A stretch of DNA of 64,000 nt from Dendrocalamus latiflorus. Taxonomy: Eukaryota > Streptophyta > Magnoliopsida > Poales > Poaceae. This document shows positions 29,646-40,937 of the stretch, one piece after another. The first letter of the stretch is position 1. Each line of letters begins with the position of its first letter. The DNA is taken from contig CM029626.1 in NCBI GenBank assembly GCA_017311315.1, positions 27,824,672 to 27,888,671 on the forward strand. The letters run 5' to 3'. A program made the translations under genes and the position numbers. The notes under the pieces are model-generated. The model had not been told where the DNA came from. It ran no database searches and was given only the letters and a program-made list of their open reading frames with translations.

Positions 29646-32600
29646 TCAATCTTCAGGACTTATTCTTTTGGGTACTTGATCTTCATGATCAAGATTTAAT
29701 AACGGGCTTGAAAGAATTCTCCCCATGAATTCTGCACTTCTAAGTCTCATCATTCCAATTTCTCGTACACACCTTTCAAAGCTAGATGCAGGGAGTGACT
29801 TAGTGAATAAATCTGCCTGATTCTCACATGACTTAGTATGCAGAACTTTAATTTCGTCCATCTTTTGCAATTCATGAGCATAGAAGAACTTAGGGTTGAT
29901 ATGCTTTGTGAGGTGACTCTTCACATAGCCCGTCTGCACTTGTGCAACGCAAGCTGCATTATCTTCATAGATAATTGTGGGGGCTTGCACAATATTCATC
30001 CCACATGACTGCTGGATGTGGTGAATCATTCGTTGGAGCCAAGCGCATTCTCATGTGGCTTCGTACAGTGCTATAATTTCTGAGTGGTTCGTCGAAATCC
30101 TTACGAGACTTTGCTTAGACGATTTTCAGGAAATTGCAGTTACACCACACAGGAATACATAGCCTGTTTATGACCTTACGGTATGCGGGCCTGACAGGTA
30201 CTCAGCATCTGCATAGCCAATTAAGTTCACATCTTGATTCTTTCTGTAGAACAATCCAAGGTCCTTGCTTCCTTGGTGGTATTGGAAGATATCCTTTATT
30301 CCCTGCCAATGCCTTTTGGTAGGTTCTGCACTATATCTTTCTAACAGGTTTACGGCAAATGCAATGTCCAGTCTAGTGTAGTTTGCTTGGTACATAAGTG
30401 CTCCTACTGCACTTAAGTATGGAAATTCGGGTCCCAGGACTTCCTCCCCCTCTTCCCTAGGTCAGAAAGGATATTTTTCTTGCTGTAAAGACCTCCCGAT
30501 CATCGGTACTTTTGATGGGTATGCCTTCTCAAAGCCAAACCTTTCTAACACCTTCTGGGTGTAGGCCGATTGATGTACTAATATTCCTTCAGGGATATGC
30601 TTGAGCTGGAGGCCTAAGCAGAATTTGGTCTTGCCCAAATCTTTCATTTCAAATTCTGACAACAGATAGGAACTTGCATTTTTATGTCTTCCAATGTCTC
30701 GATGATGTTCAGATCATCTACATACACTGAGATTATACAAAATCCATTCTGCGATCGTTGTATAAACACACAGGGACAGTCTTTATTGTTCGTGTAGCCT
30801 TAGCCTTTCTTGCATAGAAAGTCACTTAAGCAATTTACAACATCCTGCCAGATTGCTTCAGTCCACACAGTGATTTTCTGAGCTTCACACTGTACAGATT
30901 TCTATTTGCTTTGTCTTGGTTCGGGAGAGGGATTCCTTCAGGGACCTTCATATAAATCTCCGAATCCAAGTTTCCATAAAGGTATGCAGTTACCACATCC
31001 ATCAATTTCATTTCTAAATTCAAGTTCACTGCCTTTGAGATCAAATATCTAAAGGTAATTCCACTTATGACTGGGGAGTAGGTTTCTTCATAATCAACTC
31101 CTGGACGTTGAGTGAAACCTTGTGCTACCAGCCTTGCTTTGTATCTTACTACTTCGTTTCTTTCATTTCTCTTTCGAACAAATACCCACTTGTGACCTAC
31201 ATGGTGCACATGGGGAGGTGTGCGGCATACGGACCCAAACACCTCTCTTTTGTTCAAAGATAATAATTTAGTTTATATTGCCTTCTTCCAATCTTCCCAA
31301 TATGATCTTTTCTTACATTCAGCGAGCGATACAGGCTCGGGATCAAGATCGATGATTGTGGCAATTTTCTTTGCAAAGTAGATATCAATATTGGCTATTG
31401 TCCTATTCATGGACTCTCCCATGTGCACATAATTTATAGCTATTTCTTCATGAATTGTTTCTTCTAGAGTGATAGCTTCTTTTGGAGCTTCTCCTTACAC
31501 ATTGCTTCTTCCAATTGCGGTGGCAAGTCCCTTTAGTTTCTCAGTTCTGATGTGTGCGCACACATCTATGCCAATTTCTTCTTCCATGGGGATATTCAAA
31601 TCCGATATGCCCTTTCTTGAAGGTGTCATATTCATGCCAGGTCTCAACAGGATCCCTTTCTGGTTCTAGGGGACTTCAGTGATCGGCTGTGATAAGTCCT
31701 TCTTATCCTTCTTTACCGGTCTTCCTCGATTACTTGGGATTCGAGGAGCCAGAGTTCTCGTCCTTTTATTCTGAGGCCTCTGGACGGGATTAGGAATACC
31801 TTCTACTTTCTTTGGTATTTCAACCCTCTCCGGTGCATTGCGTGCAGGCACATGCGACTTAGTCACGCTCTTCAAATCACTAAAGTGATCAGGCAGCTGA
31901 TTTGCTAATGCTTGCAAATCAATGATCTTCTGGACCTCTTTATTTGCTTCACTAGTGCGCGGGTCATGTGCATGGATTCCCGTGATTTGCCATATAATTT
32001 TCCGATATTTTTCATCAAGGGGTTGATTTCCTCCCCCTAATGTTGGGAAATTAACCTCATTAAAAATGCAATCAGCGAAGTGGGCGGTATGCAAATCTCT
32101 TGTCATGGGTTCTAAATACCTGATTATGGATGCAGTCTCATAACCATTGCAGTACGCTGTAAAGGGGGTATAAGTACATAAACCTTGCATCCAAACCTCC
32201 TGAGATGAGAAATTTTCGGTGCTAATCCTTGCGCTAGTTGCATAGGTGATTGGATGTTGTAGGCCGATGGTCTAAAGTTGATGAGATTTGCTGCATGTAG
32301 GACTGCGTGTCCCCAACATGTAGCTGGCAGATTACAATTCTACAAAAGGGGTCGGGCAATAAATTTAATTCTCTTGATTAATGCCTCTGCCAAACCATTC
32401 TGGGTACGGACATGCGGTACAGAATGCTCAACTGTAATTTCCATCGCCATGCAATAATCATCAAATGTCTTTGAAGTAAATTCTCCGGCATTGTTCATTC
32501 CGATGGACTTTATGTGATGATCAGGGAAGATAAATCTGATGCGAATGATCTACGAGATAAACTTTGCGAAAGCATGGTTTCTCGCGGACAATAAACCCAC

Positions 32601-33367
32601 ATGCGACCATTTCGAGGAAGCATCGATGAGTACCATGAAATACTTGAATGGGCCTGAAAGAGGTTGAATGGGACCGTAAATGTCTCCTTGGATGCGTTCC
32701 AGGAATGCAGGGTCTTCATCCTTCACTTTCAGTGTAGAGGATCTGGTACTTAATTTCCCAGTGGCACATGCAGGGCACACAAAATCTTCATTATTTGGGA
32801 AATTCTTTACATTAATATTATGCCCTTGGGAATTGTTGATTATATTTCTCATCATCCTAAGACCTGGTGACCTAATCTGTCATGGCAGAGACAAAAAAGT
32901 TCAGAGCTTCTAAACACTATCTTCATGGCAGTGTAGGCTGTAGGTGCCTTGATGTTGGTGTAGTATAGCCCAATTTCTAGTGAAGAAAGTTTTTCTAATA
33001 CCCTTTCTCCATTCTCTTCACGCTTCGTAATGGGTATGTATTTCTTACCGTACTCTTCTTTAGTCTCAACGTGGAAACCATTGGCGCGAATATCCTTAAA
33101 ACTTAGGAGAGTTCTAGTCGATTTTGGGTACAATAAGGTTTCTTCAATGACCAAAGTTATGCCCATTGGGAGTATAATTGTGACTCTTCCTGAACCAATT
33201 ATACATGCATCGCTTCCGGCGATTGTCGTAAGGCTGCCAGCATTCTTACGAATCGACTGAAAATACTTTGTCTCTCTTAAGATGGTATTCGTTGTGCCGC
33301 TATCGACTAAGTACACTTCCTCCATAGGGCGCCACATGTGTTCTAATATAAGGTATTTTATTAACAT
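29646..33367 (-). pseudogene. Pol remnant of the degenerate copia element
   Basis: Reading right to left in several frames with stops and indels: protease (YLVDSGTTNTILRE, about 33310), GAG-pre-integrase (LCHDRLGH, about 32870), knuckle and integrase start (CPACATGKLS, GPFKYFMVLIDASSKWSHV, about 32790-32610), linker (about 32190-31666), reverse transcriptase (GHKWVFVRKRN, YKARLVAQGFTQRPG, MKLMDVVTAYLYGNL, about 31200-30930; continuation about 30660-30460), and RNase H (YEDNAACVAQVQTG, HINPKFFYAHEL, ADLFTKSLP, about 29970-29790). Each domain is recognisable but no long frame survives. It is not expected to make active enzyme. Confidence 0.88.
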
Positions 33368-33721
33368 GTATTAAAAGGTGATCAACACATAAATAAAATA
33401 CTTCAATATCAAAACATATGATGCCATTATAAACTGAATAAATGAATGAATTATTCAAAATCATCCGACTATCACGAGAAAATAAATGTTAAAGTACTAT
33501 CCATGCAAGTTCTAACTTGTCCTTTTTACACAAAATAAATGACAATTAAAGTCCAAATGCATTCTGTGCATCAGACTGAATCTACTAGAAAATCAGAGAC
33601 TTCTTCTGCTATTTTTCTTGAGAGTGATCTGCTCTTCGAGAGAAATTATGGCGGTGGCTGCCTCTAGGTCGAAAGGGGGTGCTGCTACCAGGATGGTCTC
33701 AACCTCCATCAACGCGGGCAA

Positions 33722-34640
33722 CTACTCAGAACTCTCTCCCTCAACAGATGCAAAGTGGGCTTCAGGCTGTCCTTTGCCATCCTTCTTCTTCTGGACTTGG
33801 AAGGCATCAATGACATGCTGCGGCTCTTTATAGATCCGCGACCAATGCCCCCACTTGCCACACTTATAGCAACCTTGGTCCTGCTGGCCATAGGTCTTGC
33901 CAATCCACTTTGACTTGCTTACATTATTCTCTCTTGGAGAGTCTGACTTGCCTTTTTGGGCTGCGGCCTTACCCTTCCTTCCCCTTCTTTTCATCAAGGG
34001 TTTTAGCACCTTGTAGCTCCCGGCGTTGGCCTCACGGCTAGCGGAGCTCCCAGGTGGCTGAGTGACGTAATTCTTGTGGAGAAGTTCATCGTGTGCCTCC
34101 GCAACCTGCATCATATCAATCAATTCAGTATACTCCTTGTAGCCGTCTTGACGATAGTTGCGTGTGGATTGTACTGCATTGGGGCGGAAGGTGGATAGGG
34201 TCTTTTCAATCTTCTGCTCATCTGTGATCTGCTTGCCACAGAGTTGAAGATTTGTACAAATCCTGTGCAAGGCAGAATTGTACTCCCCGACCATCTTGAA
34301 GTCGGTAAACCTTAGTCTGATCCACTCTTGCTCTGCTTAAGGAAGAATGGTGTACTTTAGCCTCTCAAACCACTTCTTGAGTGCGGTCCAGAGTGCTAGC
34401 ACGCTCTTCTCTGCCATGTATTCATCCTTGAGAGTGAGGCAGAGGTGGTGCCTGAGAAAATGAAGTACCTGATCATTTTCCTCAGGGGTAGGTTGGGCGT
34501 CATGCGGTCCGCCAATCCCAATAGCTGCGTGGAGCTTCTTAGCTCCAAGCAATATCTCAACATTGGAAGCCCACGTCAGATAGTTTTGGCCATGTTGGGC
34601 CAGCTCCTCGAACTCCCGGTTTGTGATGCTAGTTATCTAC
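33722..34640 (-). pseudogene. Gag remnant of the degenerate copia element
   Basis: The minus strand encodes a copia-type gag in two pieces (34640-34337 and 34294-33722) separated by a stop and frame change: TWASNVEILLGAKKL, a helical capsid part, then RICTNLQLCGKQITDE, a basic stretch and a knuckle CYKCGKWGHWSRIYK. The last cysteine of C-x2-C-x4-H-x4-C is replaced by Tyr, so nucleic-acid binding would be lost. Confidence 0.82.
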
Positions 34641-36132
34641 ATGTGCATGAAAGGAATACATAAGTTTACTACTGGTAAACATACACAAAATAATTTATTG
34701 CAGGTAAATAAATGGTATAAAAGATTCTCGTAATGTTCCATAATTTTCTATGAATTCACTATAAATTTTACTGCTAATTTTGGTGATTAAAGGCAATTTT
34801 AAACAATTACGATTAACCAAAGCAGTAAATAAATACAGAAAATATAGAAAATAATAATGGCAGAAATAAACATGCTTCAAATGCTAAAAATAATTCAAAA
34901 TTCGGATTTCCGAGGCCCTTTTATGCTAGAATATAATTTTTCAGTGAATTCTGCAATTTCCGAGGGTCTATACGCAAATTTTTAGTTCAGAGAAAGATTT
35001 CATGTAATTTCCTAATTTTTTGAGGGTTTTTTTTTGCAAAATTCGGGACCCATATGCAAAACTCGAGGGCTCATCAGTAATTTCTAGAAATTGGGGGGTT
35101 TCTACAAAATCGCCCCCCTGGCCGGGCTTTCCCCATATGGCCCATCACCCATCGGCCTATTTCAGCCCATCTTCTCCCAGCCCAATCAGCTTACCTCCCG
35201 GCCTTCTCCTACCGGTTGGCCCAATACTGCTGTCGGCCCACATAAAACCCCGGTGGCTAGGGTTTGCCCTAGCCACCTCACCTTTTGGCGGTGGATGTTT
35301 TGGGAGCGGTGGCCACCCGACCCAAGCGGCGTCTCGAGCAAGCGCTAGGCGGCCGGTAGATCTGCGGGACCGGCCGGCGCAGCAGTCTCCGAGTGCACGG
35401 GCTCGGGCGGCGTCGAGAAGGCTAAGAAGGCACACGGTAGGACGCGGGGCCAGAGCGGCGAGGCGGCTTCGGGCCGAGGTCGAACTGGCGAGGCGGCTGC
35501 GGGCCGAGGTCGGACCGGTGAGGCGGCTGCGGGCCGATGCGGGGAACCGAGTGGTGAGGCGGCTTCGAGCCTGCTTCAGGCGCGCGGGTCCGGTGGCGGC
35601 CGGCGACTTCAATCGCGGGCGGCCGGCTGGGAGGTCGAGCAGCGGCTTCGGGATGCCGAGCTCGACTTCGAGCACGCAACGGCGAGGCGATGCTGGCGGG
35701 TGCTTCGAGCGGCTTCCCCTCGGGTGCGGTGCCGATCGGCCAAGCTACGGAGGCGGCTATAGGCCGACGGCTGGCGGAGCCGGCCGTGGCTTCAGGCCAC
35801 TATCAACGGCGCGCTCGGGAGGAGGGCTGGTGGCCTGCGGCCGTTATTGTACAGCGGCCGTACAGGGCTGGCCGAGCACAAATTTTTCCTTTTTTTCTTT
35901 TTTTCCTCTTTACAATCTACAGTGCAATCAACATCTACTCTGTAATGTAATCTACCGATCGACATTGTGCCGGCGACTTCAAGTCTGCTCGCAGTAGATT
36001 AGAGCGGATTTGCACCGTAGAAAATTAATCTAGAAAGCGAAAACTGCAAATTTAGAGCGATCTAGATAATTAAATCTATTAGAGCTTCGATGATTATCTT
36101 TGATTCACCGGAGCGAACTCGTGCTGATATCG
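34641..36132 (-). other. 5' leader of the degenerate copia element with a GC-rich block
   Basis: The region lies between gag and the 5' LTR. Bases 34700-35090 are AT-rich and 35100-35880 are GC-rich, with CGAGGCGGCT repeats at about 35450-35570. The plus-strand frame 35020-35997 has no recognisable domain and low-complexity composition. A primer-binding-site candidate CGATATCAGCACGAG (minus) touches the LTR at 36132-36118. The GC block may be captured host DNA or ordinary leader. Confidence 0.55.
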
Positions 36133-36344
36133 TGTTAAGGAACCATCGCTGGCGACCAATCCAATCGATTCATCTGCTTAATGCGAAAGAAGATCAATCA
36201 CAGAAGACAGAATAATAGATTGAAAACACAGAGAGGTAGAGAGAACTCCTGATTTTTCTTTAAATACGGCTTCCTATTTATAGTCTACTGGTGAAGTGCC
36301 CACCATGAGCCAAGCTTTTTGGCTCAGGCCCAGATTTTCTAACA
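36133..36344 (-). repeat. 5' LTR of the degenerate copia element
   Basis: 212 bp; in minus sense TGTTAGAAAATCTGG to TTCCTTAACA. About 33 bp shorter than the left LTR, mainly a deletion around the TATA-proximal segment. Confidence 0.88.
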
Positions 36345-36620
36345 GGTTCAAATGATTGTTCTGAAAAATGCAGATCGAACTCTAACCCGTAATACTCGAT
36401 CCTACAAGTTTAAATCACCATTATTCTATATTTAGGACTAAAGTGCTCGAGGCATATTTGAATGGTTGAAGTGATTGTTCTGAACAATGCAGATCGAACT
36501 CTTTTTTATCTTAGACTAGAAAAGTCTGTAAGCTTTTGTTCCGCAGGAAGCATGCCTCATTAAATGGCTATAGCTTTAAATTTGATTTTTTTAACGATAC
36601 TTGGTATGTTGTACCATTAA
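36345..36620. repeat. Right flank of the copia insertion: duplicated host unit
   Basis: The first copy of a unit (interrupted by the copia element after GGTTC) ends with AATGCAGATCGAACTC near 36370-36385. A second copy runs 36409-36511 with the same end. The block at 36530-36620 matches 29060-29150. Confidence 0.72.
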
Positions 36621-37616
36621 AATTTACGATGAAGTGTCAACTGCTTGGCCTGCATTTCCCGCTAATTTGTCTTTATACAATTGAGCTTGCAAAGATATTG
36701 AGCGGATTCTTTTGAACTGTGCTTTGACTTTTAGCTCATGATTTTTTAATTCTAACTATTCGCAAGAGACAGTACATAGAGAAAAACAGTTACATGTGAT
36801 TTTGGCCGGTATAACCGAACCTAGTACAGTGTCTACTACAATCTATCTATAGACCTCGTCTTAAAAAGATTTACCATTTAAAAGTTAGTTATAGTAAAAA
36901 AAATATATATAAGCCAAAGTAAAAAAAAAACCCAGCCAGTGAACTGGCTGTTGAGTCTGAAGTTGCACAGTGGTTAAGATATATCACGCTTAAGATATGT
37001 GCGGTGAGTGGTTAAGATATATCACGCTTAAGATATGTGCCACCCTATATGGATAATTTAACTTTTTGCCACCCTTATGAGGTGAGTGGCATCATATTTG
37101 CCACCCTGGCCCATCGTCAATGACTCAGGCGGCCCCACATGTAAGTGACAGGGGTAATTGACCAATCTTAGTGGCAAAAACATGAATCTCCCGTTTTGAT
37201 ATATACCATTACGGAGAATTCCATGCTATTTGGACGTAGAGGCCTGGTCCGATGACTGGCCCACTGAAATTTATGGATAGGGCTTCGTGAACCCAAAAAC
37301 TTAAGCTCAGTATATATTTCAAGTTATGATTTAATGGCTCAAGTTTTGATTGATTTATTAGAGGAATTTTTTGGCGGGTTGTTTAGAGGAATCAGTCAGC
37401 TGTTGTTAGTTAACAAATACGGAAAAACGTAAAAGTAAAATACAGTAGGAGTACATGACAAAGTGATGTACTAACTACAAGACGACAAACAACTCATCTT
37501 GGAAAGAAGAAAAAAAACTCGCAAAAATACTACAGTGCCAACTCAGAGAAGAAGAAAAAAACTCTAGGAACAAAAATAACGTCTGCCGAAAACTAGTTAT
37601 AGGAATGACCCCTATT
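36621..37616. other. Intergenic DNA, no gene recognised
   Basis: AT-rich. The only clear structure is a 33-bp direct repeat (GTGGTTAAGATATATCACGC and following bases) at 36970-37002 and 37008-37040, followed by a segment with several GCCACCC motifs that may be an old DNA-transposon relic. No convincing coding potential. Confidence 0.6.
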
Positions 37617-37778
37617 CTTCAGCGCCAGCACGAATGGCTCTGAGAATGAACATGTCAAAAAAGAGGTAAATATCGAAGATAAGTTATCATCTCACTATAC
37701 CAGCTTGGCCCAAACCCCAGGGCCAGCCCTTATGACGCTGACATGTTCATCCTTAGCGTTATTCATGCTGGTGCTAAG
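37617..37778. repeat. Inverted repeat with about 40-nt arms
   Basis: The arm 37617-37657 (AGCGCCAGCACGAATGGCTC, then ATGAACATGTCA) is the imperfect reverse complement of 37739-37778. The 81-nt loop is unrelated. It could be a small MITE or a small-RNA foldback; no TSD was identified. Confidence 0.7.
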
Positions 37779-37987
37779 AAAAAGAAACTATTTATATAAT
37801 GACACTGTAGCTATTGTTTTTAAATTTGCCACCCTTCCCATCACTGTATATCTATTTTTATAAAATCTAACTTCTCCATAGACCTACCCAAACTCAGCAG
37901 GTACTTGTCGAGTTAGAGGAGCTCGATAGACATCTACCAATCTATAGTAGCTTGTAGGGTACATGCCGAGCTCCTCTAGCTCAGTAA

Positions 37988-38230
37988 GAGCAAGTCTTAT
38001 AATACAGCCTTCAGCTGGCTGTATGAATACTTACAGCTCACTTTTCAGCCTACTCATATAGTAGTTACAGCTAGCTGAAGGCTTTATGACCTACCCCTTC
38101 CTCTCACAAAGTTTCTTGGTTCTTGTGCTTCAGCTGGCTGTAAGCTTACAGCCCACCTCTCTTCTCTCTCCTCCTCTCTCTCCTCCATCTCAGCATACAG
38201 CCAGCTTACAGCCCCTTATAATACTTGCTC
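37988..38230. mobile_element. Tourist-like MITE 1
   Basis: Terminal inverted repeats GAGCAAGTCTTATAA and TTATAATACTTGCTC with TAA on both sides (37985-37987 and 38231-38233). 243 bp, non-coding, with internal CAGCTGGCTGTA inverted copies. The right TAA is also the left TAA of the next MITE. Confidence 0.85.
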
Positions 38231-38233
38231 TAA

Positions 38234-38546
38234 GAGCACTCCCAATGCAGAAACTATGGATGGTTTCTATGGCATTAAATAAGGTGCCAAGTAAGTAAAA
38301 TGCTGATGTGTCATTGGAGTTAAGGAGGAGAGATAAAAAAATGGTTTCTTATATAGACATCATGTCTACACAGGAACCAAGATAGAAAGAGCTGTGATAG
38401 GTAGATGATAGGAGAGAGAAGATAGATGATTGGATGAAAATTTTATTTGTAGAAACTATCCATTGGGAGTATAGTTTCTATGGGTAGTATCTACATTAAT
38501 TGGCAAGTATAGAAACTATCTCATAGTTTCTGCATTAGGAGTGCCC
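38234..38546. mobile_element. Tourist-like MITE 2
   Basis: Terminal inverted repeats GAGCACTCCCAATGCAGAAA and the complement of GGGCACTCCTAATGCAGAAA, with TAA at 38231-38233 and 38547-38549. 313 bp, non-coding. PIF/Harbinger-type by TSD. Confidence 0.88.
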
Positions 38547-38763
38547 TAAGTGAGCTACCAAGCCCCAGTGCAGCAACATTAAATAGCTCATGATGCGCTA
38601 AATTAAGCTCATAATTAGCATTAATTAAGTACAATTAACATTAATTAAGCATGCACAGTATGGCTTGCCGATGATCTGCTGTGCTAGGGTGCTGTCGAGC
38701 TCTCCTATCTCGGTCGGTTCAAGAAGGGGATTATATTTGTAAAAATAAGTGTTTAAAAACTAA

Positions 38764-38989
38764 GGGCCTGTTTGGCCTGTGCCTACGCGCGTCGAGCCGC
38801 AGCAGGGGCAGCGCCAAAAGTGCGGCGTATGATTTCGTTGCCAGACTTTCGGCAAGTTGAGGCGCAAAAATTGAACTACGGGGCCATGGCCACGCCGCGG
38901 CACGCCGCAAGTGAGGACGCGAACCAAACGCGCGCCAAAACTGTGGCGCAGAAAGTGCGGCACAGTGCGAACGTGAACCAAACACACCC
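38764..38989. mobile_element. Tourist-like MITE 3
   Basis: Left end GGGCCTGTTTGG and right end CCAAACACACCC form imperfect terminal repeats, flanked by TAA at 38761-38763 and 38990-38992. 226 bp, GC-richer than its surroundings. Confidence 0.75.
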
Positions 38990-38999
38990 TAAATTTGAA

Positions 39000-40400
39000 A
39001 AAAAAAGTTAGCTACAGTGCCATTTGTGTGTCAACTAAAAAAATGCTGTTTTGGAATTAGTTTCAGCAGAGACTATTTTTTGAAATAGAGAAAAAAAGAA
39101 AAAGGTTAAACTAGGCAAGAAGGTGGAGAGAGAGAAAGCAGGCTGTAACCTAGTCAAGTCGCCCTGTGGCACTATAATTTTGTCGCTTTTTATGGCTGCT
39201 ACCCTGTGGCAATGCCAGGAGGCCGCGGCCTTATCCACAATAAGGCGAGGCTGATGCTGATGATGAGAACGGACACTAGTTGTAGTACAGGTGGTGGACG
39301 GGGATGGGTCGGCGTCTAGGTCACACTACCAGCCACACCACGCCTCCCGCCGCCTTTTTCACGCACGGACCGCGGACACGTGTTGCTCCCCCGCGCGATG
39401 TGCAGGTGCAGCCGGCGGCACGGGCGCCGTGTCGACTGGGTCGCCTGACGGTTCTGCCCCTAGCGTGTTGGACAAAGCCGTTTCAGCCTTGCGGATATGG
39501 TTGGTGCTCCAGGATTAAACCAGGCACTATTCTTTTTAATCAAAGGTTAAGCTTTTAGTTTCTGACTTACCTTTTACTATTTATAAATTTTATCTTTTTT
39601 TAAATTTTTGATTTTTTATTTTTTTAACAGTTCTTTTTTTCATATGCATTTTATATTGTCTGTGATGAGCCAATCTATTTTTTCTATGTATAAATTTTTT
39701 AAATTTAGTTACGCTAAATAAGCCATTATCAGTTACAGTGTAATTTCAGTTAGCTACAGTGCAATTTCGGCCATAAACCAACTTATTTCAGCCCAACCGA
39801 GCGGCACCTAAGACTTATACTTTCTTTTAAATAAATAAATAGAATAGTTTTTTGTCATCTTTTTAAAACGATTTATCAGAATATTTTTTCGAAATGGTTT
39901 ATCATCTTATTAGTACTTAATTTGTTCGTATAAATATTCGTACTAGAACTAAAAGTCATCGGCCGTAATTAAAAAGAACACTCTCCATACTACGACACTA
40001 CGAGTATGTATTTTTTTCCTGAGAAGAACGGCTGCAATTTGGCCATGTTTATTTTTCTAGAACCAAAATTGGATGGTTGTTCTACGTAAAAAGAAGGATC
40101 ACGTGTTTGCAACAAACGATGATTGCACTGGACGTACTTATTTGAGATCGTTTGTTGAAATAATTGGTAAATTTACATGCGATTTTCCTAATCTATAGGC
40201 ACCCATTGCAAAAGTTAGGGATCAGTGTCTGCGCCAACTGCTGGGTGTGTGCCGTTTCTTTCCCGCAAACGAGGGAGTCGAGGCGACGAGTGCCGACAGG
40301 CTCAACATCAGTAATAGCTTCAACCACTACGAGGTTCACTACCCCCGTGACTACGCAGAGCAAGCTCAATAATAGAAGTGTTTGGCTATAAGTTAAATTA
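39000..40400. other. Intergenic DNA, no gene recognised
   Basis: A GC-rich island at about 39290-39500 is followed by AT-rich sequence. Short repeats AGTTACAGTG/AGCTACAGTG at about 39730-39760 suggest an old DNA-transposon end, but no TSD could be matched. No domain is recognisable in the short frames. Confidence 0.5.
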
Positions 40401-40404
40401 TAAA

Positions 40405-40687
40405 GGGCATCTCCAATGGTTATAACTAGCAACTAACTATAAGGCTTCCACATCATCTATATAGTACACACTAAAGTTAGCATTCTAAAGAACTATCTAT
40501 AAGGATAGCTATTTGATGCTTACATGCACACACAGAATTTATGGAGGCTGCCTCGTTTGGCGCTATAGACTATCTCTAGAGCTGTAGAGAGCTGCGTTCT
40601 CTTTCTTCATTTAATATCTTCCACGTAGGACAGTTGATGATATGGACTCTCTTGTAGATAGCTGCTATAGACCCATTGGAGATGCCC
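40405..40687. mobile_element. Tourist-like MITE 4
   Basis: Terminal inverted repeats GGGCATCTCCAATGG and CCATTGGAGATGCCC. TAA follows at 40688-40690; the left side reads TAAA, so the left TAA (40401-40403) is one base off. 283 bp, non-coding. Confidence 0.85.
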
Positions 40688-40690
40688 TAA

Positions 40691-40934
40691 GAGCCAAGTT
40701 ATACAATAATTTGTCTACAAAAAGTTTTTTATTATTATGTGGTACCATGTCTCACATTCTCTTTCCTATTCCTCCTCACATACATTTATTATCTAGGCTC
40801 ACCACTGTAAAGGCTTCCGTGTCCGGCTTGTTGCTTGCATGAGAGCCAAACTCTCATTTCTCTCCTCTCTTCTCTCCTCCACATCAGCAAAAATGCTGAC
40901 TAGCTTGGCTATAAGACCATTATTGTACTTGCTC
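40691..40934. mobile_element. Tourist-like MITE 5
   Basis: Ends GAGCCAAGTTATACAATAA and TTATTGTACTTGCTC with TAA at 40688-40690 (shared with MITE 4) and 40935-40937. 244 bp, the same length and CT-rich internal pattern as MITE 1, so probably the same family. Confidence 0.82.
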
Positions 40935-40937
40935 TAA

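Larger units (their letters stand above)
29209..36344 (-). mobile_element. Degenerate Ty1/copia element
   Basis: LTRs at 29209-29453 and 36133-36344 flank the element, and TSD GGTTC is at 29204-29208 and 36345-36349. In minus sense the order is 5' LTR (right), a leader of about 1.5 kb, gag, pol, polypurine tract (AAAGGGGAG against the left LTR), 3' LTR. The LTRs differ by many substitutions and about 33 bp in length, and coding is broken in many places, so it is much older than the copia element at 1855. Lineage within copia is not assigned. Confidence 0.9.

Noticed and set aside
35020..35997. 325-codon plus-strand frame
   Set aside because: It lies in the leader of a minus-strand copia element, crosses AT-rich and GC-rich segments without a domain, and has no codon pattern that stands out.
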